From NCBI GenBank assembly GCA_036141575.1, contig JAYZXF010000012.1, forward strand, positions 1 through 64,000: a DNA stretch of 64,000 bases, written 5' to 3'. The number at the start of each line of letters is the position of its first letter. Within the stretch, counting starts at the first letter, position 1. The DNA is from Pseudomonadota bacterium (GTDB lineage: Bacteria; Pseudomonadota; Alphaproteobacteria; UBA2136; JAPKEQ01). The notes beneath the pieces were generated by a model. That model worked only from the letters and a program-made list of their open reading frames with translations. It was not told where the DNA came from and made no database searches. Below, piece after piece: positions 56,701 through 64,000 of the stretch. The position numbers were made by a program, and so were the translations under genes.

Positions 56701-56892
56701 GGTGTGCTGCCACTGGTAACCTCTACAGGTGCAGGTGCAGAGATGCGTCAAGATATTGGTGTTGCTGTATTTTCTGGTATGCTTGGTGTAACATTCATGG
56801 GGATCATCTTTACGCCGATCTTCTATGTACTCCTACGCCTAGTCGATAAGAAATTTGAAAAAAAGGAAGAGGCTGAACATGCTAGCGAATAA
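53722..56892 (+). CDS. RND multidrug efflux transporter (HAE1 family)
   Basis: 1056 residues, AcrB/MexF-like. 'FYIDRPIFAAVLSVLIFVAG' first helix, 'EYPEVAPPSVVVNASFPGASP', proton-relay aspartates in 'GVVVDDAIVVVENV', and 'LAAQYESLTMPIAVI' late. Twelve membrane helices and two large periplasmic loops are expected. Proton-driven export of hydrophobic compounds; substrate unknown. Overlaps the next gene by 14 nt. Confidence 0.96.
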   Translation: MNFSRFYIDRPIFAAVLSVLIFVAGFVAMFNLPISEYPEVAPPSVVVNASFPGASPADIAESVSIPLEEQINGVENMLYMNSLATTDGNLQLRVTFAIGTDADLAQQLVQNRVQQALPRLPQTVRDFGVTVTKSSPDITMVVHIVSPNERYDALYLRNYTNINVKDELAKVQGVGSVQIFGAGDYAMRLWLDPNKVAERGLTTGEIMAAVRSQNTQVAAGTIGGPPYTEGKNVPKQMPITVQGRLESIAEFEDIIIKRSAEGVVTRLKDVARIELDASGYALRSLLDNKPAVATAIFASPGANALEISSNVRKKMAELKKNFPEDVDFQVIYDPTTFVSDSIHKVIETLLEAVLMVVIVVVAFLQRWRAALIPLLAVPVSIVGTFAVMLVLGFSINVLSLFGLILAIGVVVDDAIVVVENVSRGIEEGMTPREAAIRAMKEVTGPIIATSLVLMGVFIPIAFLSGLTGMFYNQFALTIAIAVVISTFNSLTLSPAMSALLLQKEGAKRDWLQRGMDKIFGGFFRVFNRVFDRFNDRYTNSVRWSISRKGLMMAIFGGFLVLTMYGFKSVPAGFVPAQDKQYLIAFAQLPQGATLDQTEEVIRQMGDIALKHEGVANAVAFPGLSPNGFVANSSSGIVFLPLKDFKERTAPHLNGFAIAGALQQQFMSIQGAFVAIFPPPPVSGLGTAGGFKLQIEDRAGLGYEAVNAALWQVLGKANQHPALTQVYSNYNIDAPEIFANLDRTKAEQLGVDVDQVFATMQTFLGSQYINDFNLFGRVYRVIAQAEAEYRDEASDITSIKVRNRDGAMIPLGSIVDVEESKGPAIAMRYNAYLAADVNGNPAPGYSSGQAEAAIMEILDETLPAGMTYEWTDLTYQQILAGDSTLIIFPLCLFLVFLVLAAQYESLTMPIAVIAIVPLTILSAIWGVKWSGGDNNIFTQISFFVLAGLASKNAILIVEFARELEREGMKLVEAAVKASRLRLRPILMTSFAFIMGVLPLVTSTGAGAEMRQDIGVAVFSGMLGVTFMGIIFTPIFYVLLRLVDKKFEKKEEAEHASE

Positions 56893-58246
56893 GACATACC
56901 TCTCAGTTCCGGTACTTGCCAGTGCGCTTATGCTCAGTGGATGTATGCCACTGAAGAACCCAAACAAAGGGCTGGAAGCACCTGAAGCAAGCGTGTGGCA
57001 AAATACACCTCTTGAGGCAGGGAGCATTACTGGCCTTGAGAACTGGTGGCTTCATTTTGAAGACCCGGCCCTTGAAGCTCTTGTAGCACAAGCGATGATG
57101 GATAGCCCAACACTTGCTATTGCTGCTGCGCGTGTCGAAGAAGCGCGTGGCTCTAAGCGTACATCGCTTGGTGGCCTGCTGCCTAATATTAGTGGTACAG
57201 GGACAGCAACAGAATCAGACGAAGGTGCAAGTAACCAACGTGGTTCATTTGAAGCTGGCTTTGATGCATCATGGGAAATTGACCTGTGGGGTAAAAACCG
57301 TAATGCCTACACAGCGAGTGCCAAAAGCTTTAAAGCAAGAGAAGCACAGTACCAGCAGTCTAAGATTGTCCTGATTAGTGAAATCGCGCGTACGTACACA
57401 GCACTTCGCGCTGCTGAAAGACAAGTTGAACTCACACAGCGCAACATTAAAACGCTAGAAGAAACGAAGCGTATTATTGAAGCGCAAAAGCGTGTCGGTG
57501 AGGCGGGACGCCTAGACGTAGAACGTACAGATAACCTTCTGAACTCAACACGTGCACAGGTGCCAGAAGCTGAGCGTATCCGTGAAGCACAGCGCCTTGC
57601 ATTGAGCGTACTTGTGGGTGTTCTTCCAGAAAACCTAGACGATATGATCATGATTGATGGCAGTATTCCATCAGCAGAGCATGTGCCACTGCTTGAAAGC
57701 CCAAGTGATGTGCTGAAGCGCCGCCCTGATGTACGTGCGGCTCAGCTTGAGTTTGCTGCTGCAACAGACTTGTCTGAATCAGCATTTGCAAACATTTTCC
57801 CAAGTCTCACACTTGGTGGATTCTTCGGTATTGCAGAAGGCCTTGCGTTTGACCCAACTGAAATCTGGCGCCTGTCAGCATCAAGCTCACTGCGCCTACT
57901 AGATTTTGGTCGTCTGCGTGGCCAGATTGACGCGGCACGTGCCCGTGAGCGTATTGCGTTTGAAACGTACCGTGGCACGATCCTCGAAGCTGTTGCTGAC
58001 GTAGAAACAGCGCTCAGCGATTACGCACACCTTAAGCGTGAAGAGCAAGCCCTTGCTGCTGCCCTTGTGAATGCAAAATCAGCCCTTAAGCTTTCTAAGA
58101 AGCTTTACAAAGAGGGTGAGATTGCTTTCCTTGATGTGCTTGATAGTGAACGCACAGCCATTAGTGCTGACCGTGCACATGTGGACGCGCAATCTCAAGT
58201 GACGCAAGCCTTGATCCGACTCTATAAGAGCCTTGGTGCTATGTAA
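56879..58246 (+). CDS. Outer-membrane efflux lipoprotein (OprM/NodT family)
   Basis: 455 residues from ATG 56879. Lipoprotein signal with lipobox 'LMLSGC' (Cys22). Two repeats of the TolC-type outer-membrane factor: 'NWWLHFEDPALEALVAQAM', 'DLWGKNRNAYTAS', 'RRPDVRAAQLEFAAATDLSES', 'GEIAFLDVLDSERT'. Completes the tripartite pump with the two upstream genes. Confidence 0.94.
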   Translation: MLANKTYLSVPVLASALMLSGCMPLKNPNKGLEAPEASVWQNTPLEAGSITGLENWWLHFEDPALEALVAQAMMDSPTLAIAAARVEEARGSKRTSLGGLLPNISGTGTATESDEGASNQRGSFEAGFDASWEIDLWGKNRNAYTASAKSFKAREAQYQQSKIVLISEIARTYTALRAAERQVELTQRNIKTLEETKRIIEAQKRVGEAGRLDVERTDNLLNSTRAQVPEAERIREAQRLALSVLVGVLPENLDDMIMIDGSIPSAEHVPLLESPSDVLKRRPDVRAAQLEFAAATDLSESAFANIFPSLTLGGFFGIAEGLAFDPTEIWRLSASSSLRLLDFGRLRGQIDAARARERIAFETYRGTILEAVADVETALSDYAHLKREEQALAAALVNAKSALKLSKKLYKEGEIAFLDVLDSERTAISADRAHVDAQSQVTQALIRLYKSLGAM

Positions 58247-58249
58247 ATC

Positions 58250-58275
58250 TAAGCCCCGCACTGCGGGGCTTTTTG
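58250..58275 (+). terminator. Terminator of the RND operon
   Basis: AAGCCCCGCA-c-TGCGGGGCTTTTT. Confidence 0.9.
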
Positions 58276-58283
58276 CATGCGCC

Positions 58284-58313
58284 ATTGAAAATGGGCTTAC
58301 TCATCACCATAAT
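58284..58313 (+). promoter_or_regulatory. Sigma-32-like promoter of small membrane gene 58398
   Basis: ATTGAA (58284-58289), 15-bp spacer, CACCATAAT (58305-58313). Confidence 0.45.
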
Positions 58314-58331
58314 ATAGCCATACAAAACTTC

Positions 58332-58391
58332 TTGTTCCGCTTGTTTGCATCCCTTGAGGGTGTTTTGTGCGGAATGTTTCTTTGGGAGAAA
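58332..58391 (+). ncRNA. Conserved structured leader motif, copy 2
   Basis: TTCCGC (58335-58340) pairs with GCGGAA (58369-58374). The internal loop is TTGTTTG / TTTTGT, and the inner stem is CATCC (58348-58352)...GGGTG (58358-58362). Then a hairpin TTTCT (58377-58381)-ttggg-AGAAA (58387-58391) covers part of the GGGAGA ribosome-binding site. Same order and spacing as copy 1 at 46571. Confidence 0.6.
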
Positions 58392-58397
58392 TCCAAA

Positions 58398-58727
58398 ATG
58401 AATGCCACCATCAAGAAAGCCGTGTTTGACTTTATCAACGCTGGTGACAACAGCATTGCAATTCGCCGGATCGCATACCTGCTCTGGATGATCGCATTTG
58501 CTGTATTGCTGTCATTTGGCAGCAGCTTGAGCACCCTCCTGTTTATTGGCGTACTCACTGTGATAGGGCTTGAATTGCACTTGATCAGAAATGAAGCCGT
58601 CACGGCTGATCTGCATGCAAGAGCTGCCGATGCCGGGGTGTCTGTTGACGACTATGTCTCGGAATGGCTGTTTGATATTCTGGAATACAACCCGGGTGAG
58701 ATTCGCGCACGCTGGGGACGTTGGTAA
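58398..58727 (+). CDS. Small membrane protein of unknown function
   Basis: 109 residues from ATG 58398, after GGGAGA; an upstream in-frame GTG at 58233 would read through the RND terminator and is rejected. Two hydrophobic segments ('IAYLLWMIAFAVLLSFGSSL' and 'STLLFIGVLTVIGLELHLI'), then a soluble tail 'AADAGVSVDDYVSEWLFDIL'. No family recognised. No sequence similarity to the gene at 46639, but the same leader and promoter type. Confidence 0.65.
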   Translation: MNATIKKAVFDFINAGDNSIAIRRIAYLLWMIAFAVLLSFGSSLSTLLFIGVLTVIGLELHLIRNEAVTADLHARAADAGVSVDDYVSEWLFDILEYNPGEIRARWGRW

Positions 58728-58747
58728 CACGTTCTACCGAATACGCT

Positions 58748-58773
58748 TAAGGCCCCCAGTTGGGGGCCTTTTG
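58748..58773 (+). terminator. Terminator between convergent genes
   Basis: AAGGCCCCCA-gt-TGGGGGCCTTTT. Confidence 0.88.
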
Positions 58774-60660
58774 CTATGTTTCGAGTTTGGCGTTATCGTA
58801 GGTTTCTTGGGCTTCCATCCATGCCATTTCTGCATCTTCAAGTTCGCGAGCGAGTTTACCGTACTCAAATTGGAGGTCTTTTGCTTTTTCTGCATCTTCG
58901 TAAACGTCAGGCTCAGCCAATTGGGCTTCAATATCTTTTTTCTGTGTTTCAAGTTTAGAAACCAGCTTCTCTGCTTTTTCGAGTTCTTTAAACAGTGGCG
59001 CAAAGGCTTTGCGCTTTTGTGCTTCTAGCTTACGACGTTCTTTCGCAGAAGGGCCGTTTGATTTTTTGCCTGAAGAACCTTCACGTTTAGAGACACGTCG
59101 TTGGTTGAGGACATGATCTTTATAAGCGTTCAAGTCGCCATCAAATGGCGCAACTTTGCCATCCTCTACAAGCCAGAGACGGTCTGCAACGCGCTCAACC
59201 ATGCTAGGGTCGTGGCTTACAAAGACCACAGCGCCATTATATTCAAGCAGGGCTTTCATCAGCGCTTCACGGGCACCAATATCCAAGTGGTTCGTTGGTT
59301 CATCAAGCAGAAGCAGGTGAGGAGCATTATAGGTCATAAGGGCAAATAGCAGGCGGGCTTTTTCACCACCCGAAAGAGAGCCGATTGGATTGTCTTGCAG
59401 AGCTTTAGAAAACCCAAAACGACCAAGTTTACTACGGACACCTGCTTCAGGGTTACCGCGCATCAGCTTGCTCATTTCTTCAAATGGCGTTGCTTTCACA
59501 TCCAGCTCATCTGTTTGGTGCTGGCTAAAATACCCAACGCGGAGTTTATCTGCGCGGTGCATGCCGCCCGCTTTTGGCTTCAGGCGGCCTGCGAGGAATT
59601 TAATGAGTGTTGATTTACCGTTACCGTTGGCACCAAGCAGCGCAATACGGTCATCCATATCAATGCGCTCATCAATATCTGTAAGAACAGGGGCGTTATT
59701 GCCGTAAGCGAGCGATACATTAGAGACGCTAATGAGTGGCGGTGGGAGGTCTTCAGGCTCAGGGAATGTGAATGACATTTGGCTTTCATCTGCAACTGCG
59801 CCAACAAAGGTCATTTTCTCGAGCGCTTTAATACGGCTTTGCGCTTGTTTGGCTTTACTGGCCTTGGCTTTGAAACGGTTAATGAAGGCCTCCATGTGCG
59901 CCTTTTCAGCTTGCTGCTTGATGTGCTGCTTTTGCTGGTGAGCGCGGCGTTCATTACGCTCACGCACAAAGGTGTCATAGTTCCCTTTGTAGAGTTTCAG
60001 CTCTTTGTTTTCCACATGCACAATGTGTGTTGTACAGATATTAAGGAGTTCTCTATCGTGACTAATCACCAATAGCATATGCGGGTAGTTTGCGAGATAG
60101 TTCTCAAGCCACATAATCGCTTCAAGGTCCAGGTGGTTGGTTGGCTCATCAAGCAGTAGAAGATCTGGCTCACTAAATAGTACGCTCGCCAGTGCCACAC
60201 GCATACGCCAACCACCCGAAAGGGATGACATCGGCTCACTGAGTTGCTGTTGGCTAAAGCCAAGGCCAGAGAGAATACTGCTGGCACGGGCAGGGGCACT
60301 GTGGGCACCAATATCGCTCAAACGTGTATGAATCTCTGCAATTTTGAAAGGGTCTGTTTCTGTATCGGCGCGCTCAAGGAGTTCGGTGCGTTCTGTATCC
60401 GCTTTAAGTACCACATCTAAAATAGGTGTATCACCTTCTTCAATATCCTGCTTGATGTACCCGAGCGAAAGGCTTTTACCGAGCTCAATATCACCGCCAT
60501 CATTGGCCAGTTCACCTGTAATAAGTTTGAAAAGGGTGGATTTACCTGCGCCGTTCTCGCCAACCACACCCACTTTCCACTTGCTTTCAAGCGTGACTGA
60601 GGCGTCCTCAAAAATAGGACGGCCTTGGATTAAGTAGTGGAGTCTCGAAACTGTAAGCAT
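58774..60660 (-). CDS. ABC-F ATPase (YheS/Uup group)
   Basis: 628 residues, two ABC domains in one soluble chain, no membrane part. First 'GENGAGKST' (near residue 34), 'LSGGWRMRVALA', 'LLLLDEPTNHLDLEAI'; second 'GANGNGKSTLIK', 'LSGGEKARLLFAL', 'LLLLDEPTNHLDIGAR'. The inter-domain linker is Lys/Gln-rich ('HQQKQHIKQQAEKAHMEAF') and a coiled coil ends the protein. ABC-F factors act on ribosomes at the E-site to relieve stalling; YheS is the closest type by layout. Confidence 0.9.
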   Translation of the reverse strand: MLTVSRLHYLIQGRPIFEDASVTLESKWKVGVVGENGAGKSTLFKLITGELANDGGDIELGKSLSLGYIKQDIEEGDTPILDVVLKADTERTELLERADTETDPFKIAEIHTRLSDIGAHSAPARASSILSGLGFSQQQLSEPMSSLSGGWRMRVALASVLFSEPDLLLLDEPTNHLDLEAIMWLENYLANYPHMLLVISHDRELLNICTTHIVHVENKELKLYKGNYDTFVRERNERRAHQQKQHIKQQAEKAHMEAFINRFKAKASKAKQAQSRIKALEKMTFVGAVADESQMSFTFPEPEDLPPPLISVSNVSLAYGNNAPVLTDIDERIDMDDRIALLGANGNGKSTLIKFLAGRLKPKAGGMHRADKLRVGYFSQHQTDELDVKATPFEEMSKLMRGNPEAGVRSKLGRFGFSKALQDNPIGSLSGGEKARLLFALMTYNAPHLLLLDEPTNHLDIGAREALMKALLEYNGAVVFVSHDPSMVERVADRLWLVEDGKVAPFDGDLNAYKDHVLNQRRVSKREGSSGKKSNGPSAKERRKLEAQKRKAFAPLFKELEKAEKLVSKLETQKKDIEAQLAEPDVYEDAEKAKDLQFEYGKLARELEDAEMAWMEAQETYDNAKLET

Positions 60661-60732
60661 GCTCAGGTTTTACCACGCTGTTTTATTTGTGTCTATGCTC
60701 ATAAGAAGATGTGTTAGGGAGGATTTTCACAT

Positions 60733-62289
60733 ATGAAGGTACGTGTACCGCCAATTGGGATTGAGATTGAAGGAATTATCCATCGAGAAGATCGGTTTAT
60801 GGCAGGTGGATCATCTGCCGAGTTAAATGAGCGCCTGAAGGCTTCACTTGGTGAGTTTGTCTCATTTGAGGGTGGATCGAGTAATTCAGGGGCGCGTTTA
60901 TTTGAGGTGAAAACCAATCCGTCTACCAATATTAAACAGGCAACAGAAGAACTCACTGGCCACTTGCGCGCCATGCATAACGTGATGAGCGCGTATCACC
61001 GCGAAGAAAATTTCAAAATGGCTGAAAAGAACAGGCAAATTGATGAAGATATTGCGGGAATGGATGAAGAAGAGCGCCGAGATTATTTTGCTTGGGGTGA
61101 TCCTATGGGGAAAGATGAAAGTCATCAACGTCTCATGTTTGCGGGCTCTAAGCCTATGGTAGGGGGTGGTTCTGGAGGGCTGGCAGATGCTCTCAACCCT
61201 CCAGAATATGGAAATACAGGCAATTACGCATCAGGTATCCATATTCATGCTGGTGTACCTTTTGAGGAACATGAGCAGGTTGTAAAAAAACTTGAGCCAT
61301 ATGCACCACTCTTAACGGCTCTCACTGCATCTAGTCCTTTTGATCATCAGGGCAATCCTGAATGGGCAAGTTATCGTATGATGGAGCGTATAAACCGTAC
61401 ATCTTTTGGAGAGCCTTTAAAGCCATATTTCCACCGTTATGGCGGCGGAACCTCAAGGGATCGAGATCTTGAGTTTACACCCAATTATAATGCGGGCAAG
61501 TCCTTACGCCCTGAAACTGTTGAGTGCGTGGTGATGGATAGTACGTCTAGCCTTGAAGACATTGCCTGTGTAGCAGCAATTTACCAAGGGCTGGTTTGTA
61601 AAGCTATGCATGAGGCGCATATGGATTGTCGTCTTGAGGGGGCAGAGAAACTTGACCCAGAGCGTACGGGGAATATGAGCCGTATCTGTAAAGACGGCTT
61701 AGACGCTGAACTGATTTGTGTAGACGATTCCACTATGACAGCAAAAGAGGCGGTGGGTGAAATGCTAGATGAGCTTTCACCATATCTTAAAGCGCTCGGT
61801 ACAGAAGAGATGGCTCTTCATGCTGAAACCATCATGCGAGAAGGGACCAGTGCGGACCGCCAAGTGAAACTCTTTAATGATGAAAACCGTAAATTTGAGG
61901 TGGACGGAAGACGAGAAGCTGTACTTGAGCATATTTCTCAAGGCAGACATGACAAAAGTTTTGAGGCGCTATCACCAGAAGAGCAGGACGAACTATTTGA
62001 ACCGTGTTCTTGGTCAGATAGTGGCTTGAGCCATTATGAAGAAGTAAAAAGAAGCCAAATTGCAGACATTGTTGAGCGATCTGTCGTACGTGAGTCTCTA
62101 GAAATGGCGCGTGCAGGTCGAGGCAAGCAAACAGAAGAGCAAGCCTATGCGATGAGTGAATCTAAAGTTGATCATCTAGAGGTGGAAGAGACGCTTTCAG
62201 CTCGGGGGCAAGTGCTAGAGGTTGAGGTTGATCTGTCACAGAAAAACGCAGAATCAGAAAAAGAGCAAAACACCTTAGTGCTTGCATAA
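60733..62289 (+). CDS. GCS2-like carboxylate-amine ligase, extended
   Basis: 518 residues; YbdK-type proteins have ~370. 'PPIGIEIEGIIH' (acidic metal site), 'NYASGIHIHAGVPF', 'PLLTALTASSPF' and 'SLRPETVECVVMDS' follow the order of the glutamate-cysteine ligase 2 family (glutamine-synthetase fold). Such enzymes join an amino acid carboxyl to an amine using ATP. The inserted segment around residues 95-165 and an acidic ~120-residue tail ('EVEVDLSQKNAESEKEQN') are unusual. The substrate is unknown. Divergent from the ABC-F gene. Confidence 0.7.
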   Translation: MKVRVPPIGIEIEGIIHREDRFMAGGSSAELNERLKASLGEFVSFEGGSSNSGARLFEVKTNPSTNIKQATEELTGHLRAMHNVMSAYHREENFKMAEKNRQIDEDIAGMDEEERRDYFAWGDPMGKDESHQRLMFAGSKPMVGGGSGGLADALNPPEYGNTGNYASGIHIHAGVPFEEHEQVVKKLEPYAPLLTALTASSPFDHQGNPEWASYRMMERINRTSFGEPLKPYFHRYGGGTSRDRDLEFTPNYNAGKSLRPETVECVVMDSTSSLEDIACVAAIYQGLVCKAMHEAHMDCRLEGAEKLDPERTGNMSRICKDGLDAELICVDDSTMTAKEAVGEMLDELSPYLKALGTEEMALHAETIMREGTSADRQVKLFNDENRKFEVDGRREAVLEHISQGRHDKSFEALSPEEQDELFEPCSWSDSGLSHYEEVKRSQIADIVERSVVRESLEMARAGRGKQTEEQAYAMSESKVDHLEVEETLSARGQVLEVEVDLSQKNAESEKEQNTLVLA

Positions 62290-62367
62290 ATTTAAAAGAC
62301 TTATGTTTAAAAACTTGATATAAATCTTTCCAACACATGACAAAAGTGAAGAAGAATAAAAACACAC

Positions 62368-62550
62368 ATGATGCCTCAAGAAGATCGTCGTAAATCTAAG
62401 CCGGAGTTTCGCGGTAAAAAAGAACGTCGTGAAGAGATGAAAATTGTTGTCTCTGCCACACAGAATGATATCTACCTATGGATGGGGTCTATTGCCATGA
62501 TGGTCGCCATTATTGGTATCGTGGTTACGCTTGCTGTGGTGAAGGGGTAA
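62368..62550 (+). CDS. Small single-helix membrane protein
   Basis: 60 residues (ATG 62368, or the adjacent ATG 62371). Charged N-terminal half ('EDRRKSKPEFRGKKERREEM') and one membrane helix ('LWMGSIAMMVAIIGIVVTLAVV'). No family recognised. Only 4 nt separate it from the GGDEF gene, so they are probably co-translated; it may be an accessory subunit. Confidence 0.6.
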   Translation: MMPQEDRRKSKPEFRGKKERREEMKIVVSATQNDIYLWMGSIAMMVAIIGIVVTLAVVKG

Positions 62551-62554
62551 GTTC

Positions 62555-64000
62555 ATGTTGATTATTGGAATGCTTGAAGCTTTTGCAATCGCCTTTCTTG
62601 TGGCGTTTTACAATGTGTATCTTTGGTTTTGTGTTCAAGTTTGGAATATTGAACCGTTTGTCTTTACATGTTTGAGCCTTATGGCCTCTGCTGTGCTGCT
62701 TCTATTACTTGCCGGGCCTGGCCGTATGATGCGCAGCACTTTAAAAGCGAAAGCTACGTGGAGCTATAGTGCCCTTGCCGTTATGGAGCATGTGGCGGAT
62801 GTATTTATTGTTTTTTATATTAGTGCCACAGAATCAGCGCTGTTTAGCCGTTTGAATATTGTGATTGCACTTCTGATTGCGTGGAAGTACTTCAACCGCA
62901 CACCGGGTAAGCCTGATATGTTTGGCGGGCTTATTATTACAGGTGCTATTTGCTGGCTCACAGCACTACAGCCATCTGAAACACTTCTGCCTTTGATGGT
63001 GGTGATTCTTATGGAAGCCTTTGCACAAACAGGCCAGTACATTATTGCTGAGCGCCATCCAAACGCTGTGGAAGCGTCTGAAAAGGGAAGCATGCGTGAT
63101 AAAGCCCGTGTCGTTGGTTTTGTGACCTTTGTAACAAGTCTTGTTCTGTTTGGTCTTGTGCTGATTCTCAGTACCATTGCGACATGGTTTGATATCCCTG
63201 GTCTCTTGCATTATGAAGTGCCAAAGCTTGAACGCTTTATTCACCCTGAAACCGTTTGGACAGCTCTGTTTTACGGCATCTTGATTCTGCCGCTGATTCG
63301 TTACTTTAAATGGTCAGCAAGTTATAAGGTGAAAGCAGAAAACATGCTGCTTGTGATGGCCTTTATCCCTGTACTCACAATTTTGATTGAACTTGTTGCC
63401 AGTGCAACAGTAGGTATGCCTGATACAGGTCGTAGCCTATTTAGTGCGGATGATAGCTGGGCATTGATTGTTATTGGATGCCTGATTACTTTTGGTGCTG
63501 GCTTTAGTGCCTTTATGACGATTCGTAACTCTCTAAAAGGGATGACGTTAAAAACATTTATGAAGCAAGCGAAGAAAGAGCATAAGTTTGTTGCTGTTGA
63601 ACAGAGTACGCACGCAGAAGATGACTATGAGCGTGTGGCAATGACTCTGTCCTTTTGTGGCGGCAGTTGGAACAAGGCTTCTGAGCTTTTGGGTATTCCT
63701 GCCAAAGCGATGCAAGTAGTGTATGACGGTGAGGGCGCTCTTGCGTTTGATGATACCGTGAGTGCACATGTGTCGAGTAAGTATCTGCAACATGTAGCAA
63801 GTAAAGATGCTCTAACAGGGGCGTATAACCGCTCTGGGTTCTTTGGGCGTGCGCAGCAGGCTCTTGGTAAAGTGAAGAAGGCTTCTGCTCTTTATATTGA
63901 TTTAGATAAGTTTAAGCCAATTAATGATGAGTATGGACATGAGGCAGGGGATAAGGTTCTGATCCATGTTGTGAAAGAGCTTGGTAAAACACTCCCAGAA
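62555..64000 (+). CDS. Membrane diguanylate cyclase-like GGDEF protein (3' partial)
   Basis: 482 residues are visible; the frame is open at the window end. Multi-pass N-terminus of about eight to ten membrane helices (residues ~1-325). Next comes a helical segment with a Fis-like helix-turn-helix look ('FCGGSWNKASELLGIPAKAM', residues ~365-390). Then the start of a GGDEF domain from residue ~418: 'DALTGAYNRSGFF', 'LYIDLDKFKPINDEYGHEAGDKVL'. The GG[D/E]EF signature itself lies beyond the window, so activity cannot be judged. It would make cyclic di-GMP in response to a membrane signal. Confidence 0.8.
   Translation, partial: MLIIGMLEAFAIAFLVAFYNVYLWFCVQVWNIEPFVFTCLSLMASAVLLLLLAGPGRMMRSTLKAKATWSYSALAVMEHVADVFIVFYISATESALFSRLNIVIALLIAWKYFNRTPGKPDMFGGLIITGAICWLTALQPSETLLPLMVVILMEAFAQTGQYIIAERHPNAVEASEKGSMRDKARVVGFVTFVTSLVLFGLVLILSTIATWFDIPGLLHYEVPKLERFIHPETVWTALFYGILILPLIRYFKWSASYKVKAENMLLVMAFIPVLTILIELVASATVGMPDTGRSLFSADDSWALIVIGCLITFGAGFSAFMTIRNSLKGMTLKTFMKQAKKEHKFVAVEQSTHAEDDYERVAMTLSFCGGSWNKASELLGIPAKAMQVVYDGEGALAFDDTVSAHVSSKYLQHVASKDALTGAYNRSGFFGRAQQALGKVKKASALYIDLDKFKPINDEYGHEAGDKVLIHVVKELGKTLPE

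Noticed and set aside
58233-58397. Upstream extension of the small membrane gene at 58398 from an in-frame GTG
   Set aside because: It would start within the RND operon end and translate through a terminator and the conserved leader; ATG 58398 has a ribosome-binding site.

Overview
The window is a chromosomal segment of an alphaproteobacterium of moderate, not GC-rich, composition. The assignment rests on the ribosomal block: adk follows secY, rpsD is absent between rpsK and rpoA, and RpoA ends in the alphaproteobacterial '[10 protein letters not shown]' type tail. The genus cannot be named from the sequence. I saw no tRNA, rRNA, CRISPR array, transposase or phage structural module.

Layout. 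(1) 1-14945 is a surface-protein locus. Two very large fibre-like proteins carry an intramolecular-chaperone (peptidase S74) C-terminus, followed by a 1740-residue secreted protein built of BspA-type (DUF285) repeats and a small Cys-rich secreted protein. (2) 15048-18395 holds an N-formylglutamate amidohydrolase-like gene, a secreted hypothetical, a lone tuf, and two tandem paralogous small genes with heat-shock-like promoters. (3) 18529-36693 is the S10-spc-alpha ribosomal block (rpsJ to rplQ, with secY, adk, infA, rpmJ, rpoA). It is broken after rpmD by 2.8 kb of unrelated genes (HigA-like protein, hypothetical, carbonic anhydrase, small orphan). Each ribosomal unit has its own sigma-70-like promoter and a long leader, two of them with terminator-like hairpins. 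(4) 36828-47629 holds metabolic and housekeeping genes: DUF3137 membrane protein, TrhP-like U32 protein, PmtA-like methyltransferase, NadD-like enzyme, PhnA/YjdM, SulP transporter, PP2C-like phosphatase, PIF1/RecD-like helicase, a small membrane protein and RlmJ. (5) 47779-51674 is a glycerol/glycerophosphodiester operon on the minus strand (GDPD, glpD, glpK). (6) 51734-58246 is a TetR-controlled tripartite RND efflux operon, with two matching TTGAC-N6-GTCAA operator candidates. (7) 58398-64000 holds another small membrane protein, an ABC-F ATPase, a GCS2-like ligase, a one-helix membrane protein and a membrane GGDEF protein cut by the window end.

The most unusual signal is distributed. Six small orphan genes (17663, 18126, 30393-, 37121-, 46639, 58398) all have upstream sequences resembling the sigma-32 (RpoH) consensus: [C/G/A]TTGA[A/T], 14-16 bp, then [C/T/A]C[C/A]C[A/T]TA-type -10 elements. 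All but 36828 have their own clear terminator; that gene has a weaker one. Two of them, 46639 and 58398, encode unrelated small membrane proteins but share a nearly identical 5' leader. It folds into a hairpin with compensatory base changes plus a second hairpin that sequesters the Shine-Dalgarno sequence. This suggests an undescribed cis-regulatory RNA, possibly an RNA thermometer, within a heat-shock-like regulon of small proteins. A family of GTAC-centred inverted repeats in at least four intergenic gaps, and a 128-nt nested palindrome at 40290-40417, are further unexplained structures.
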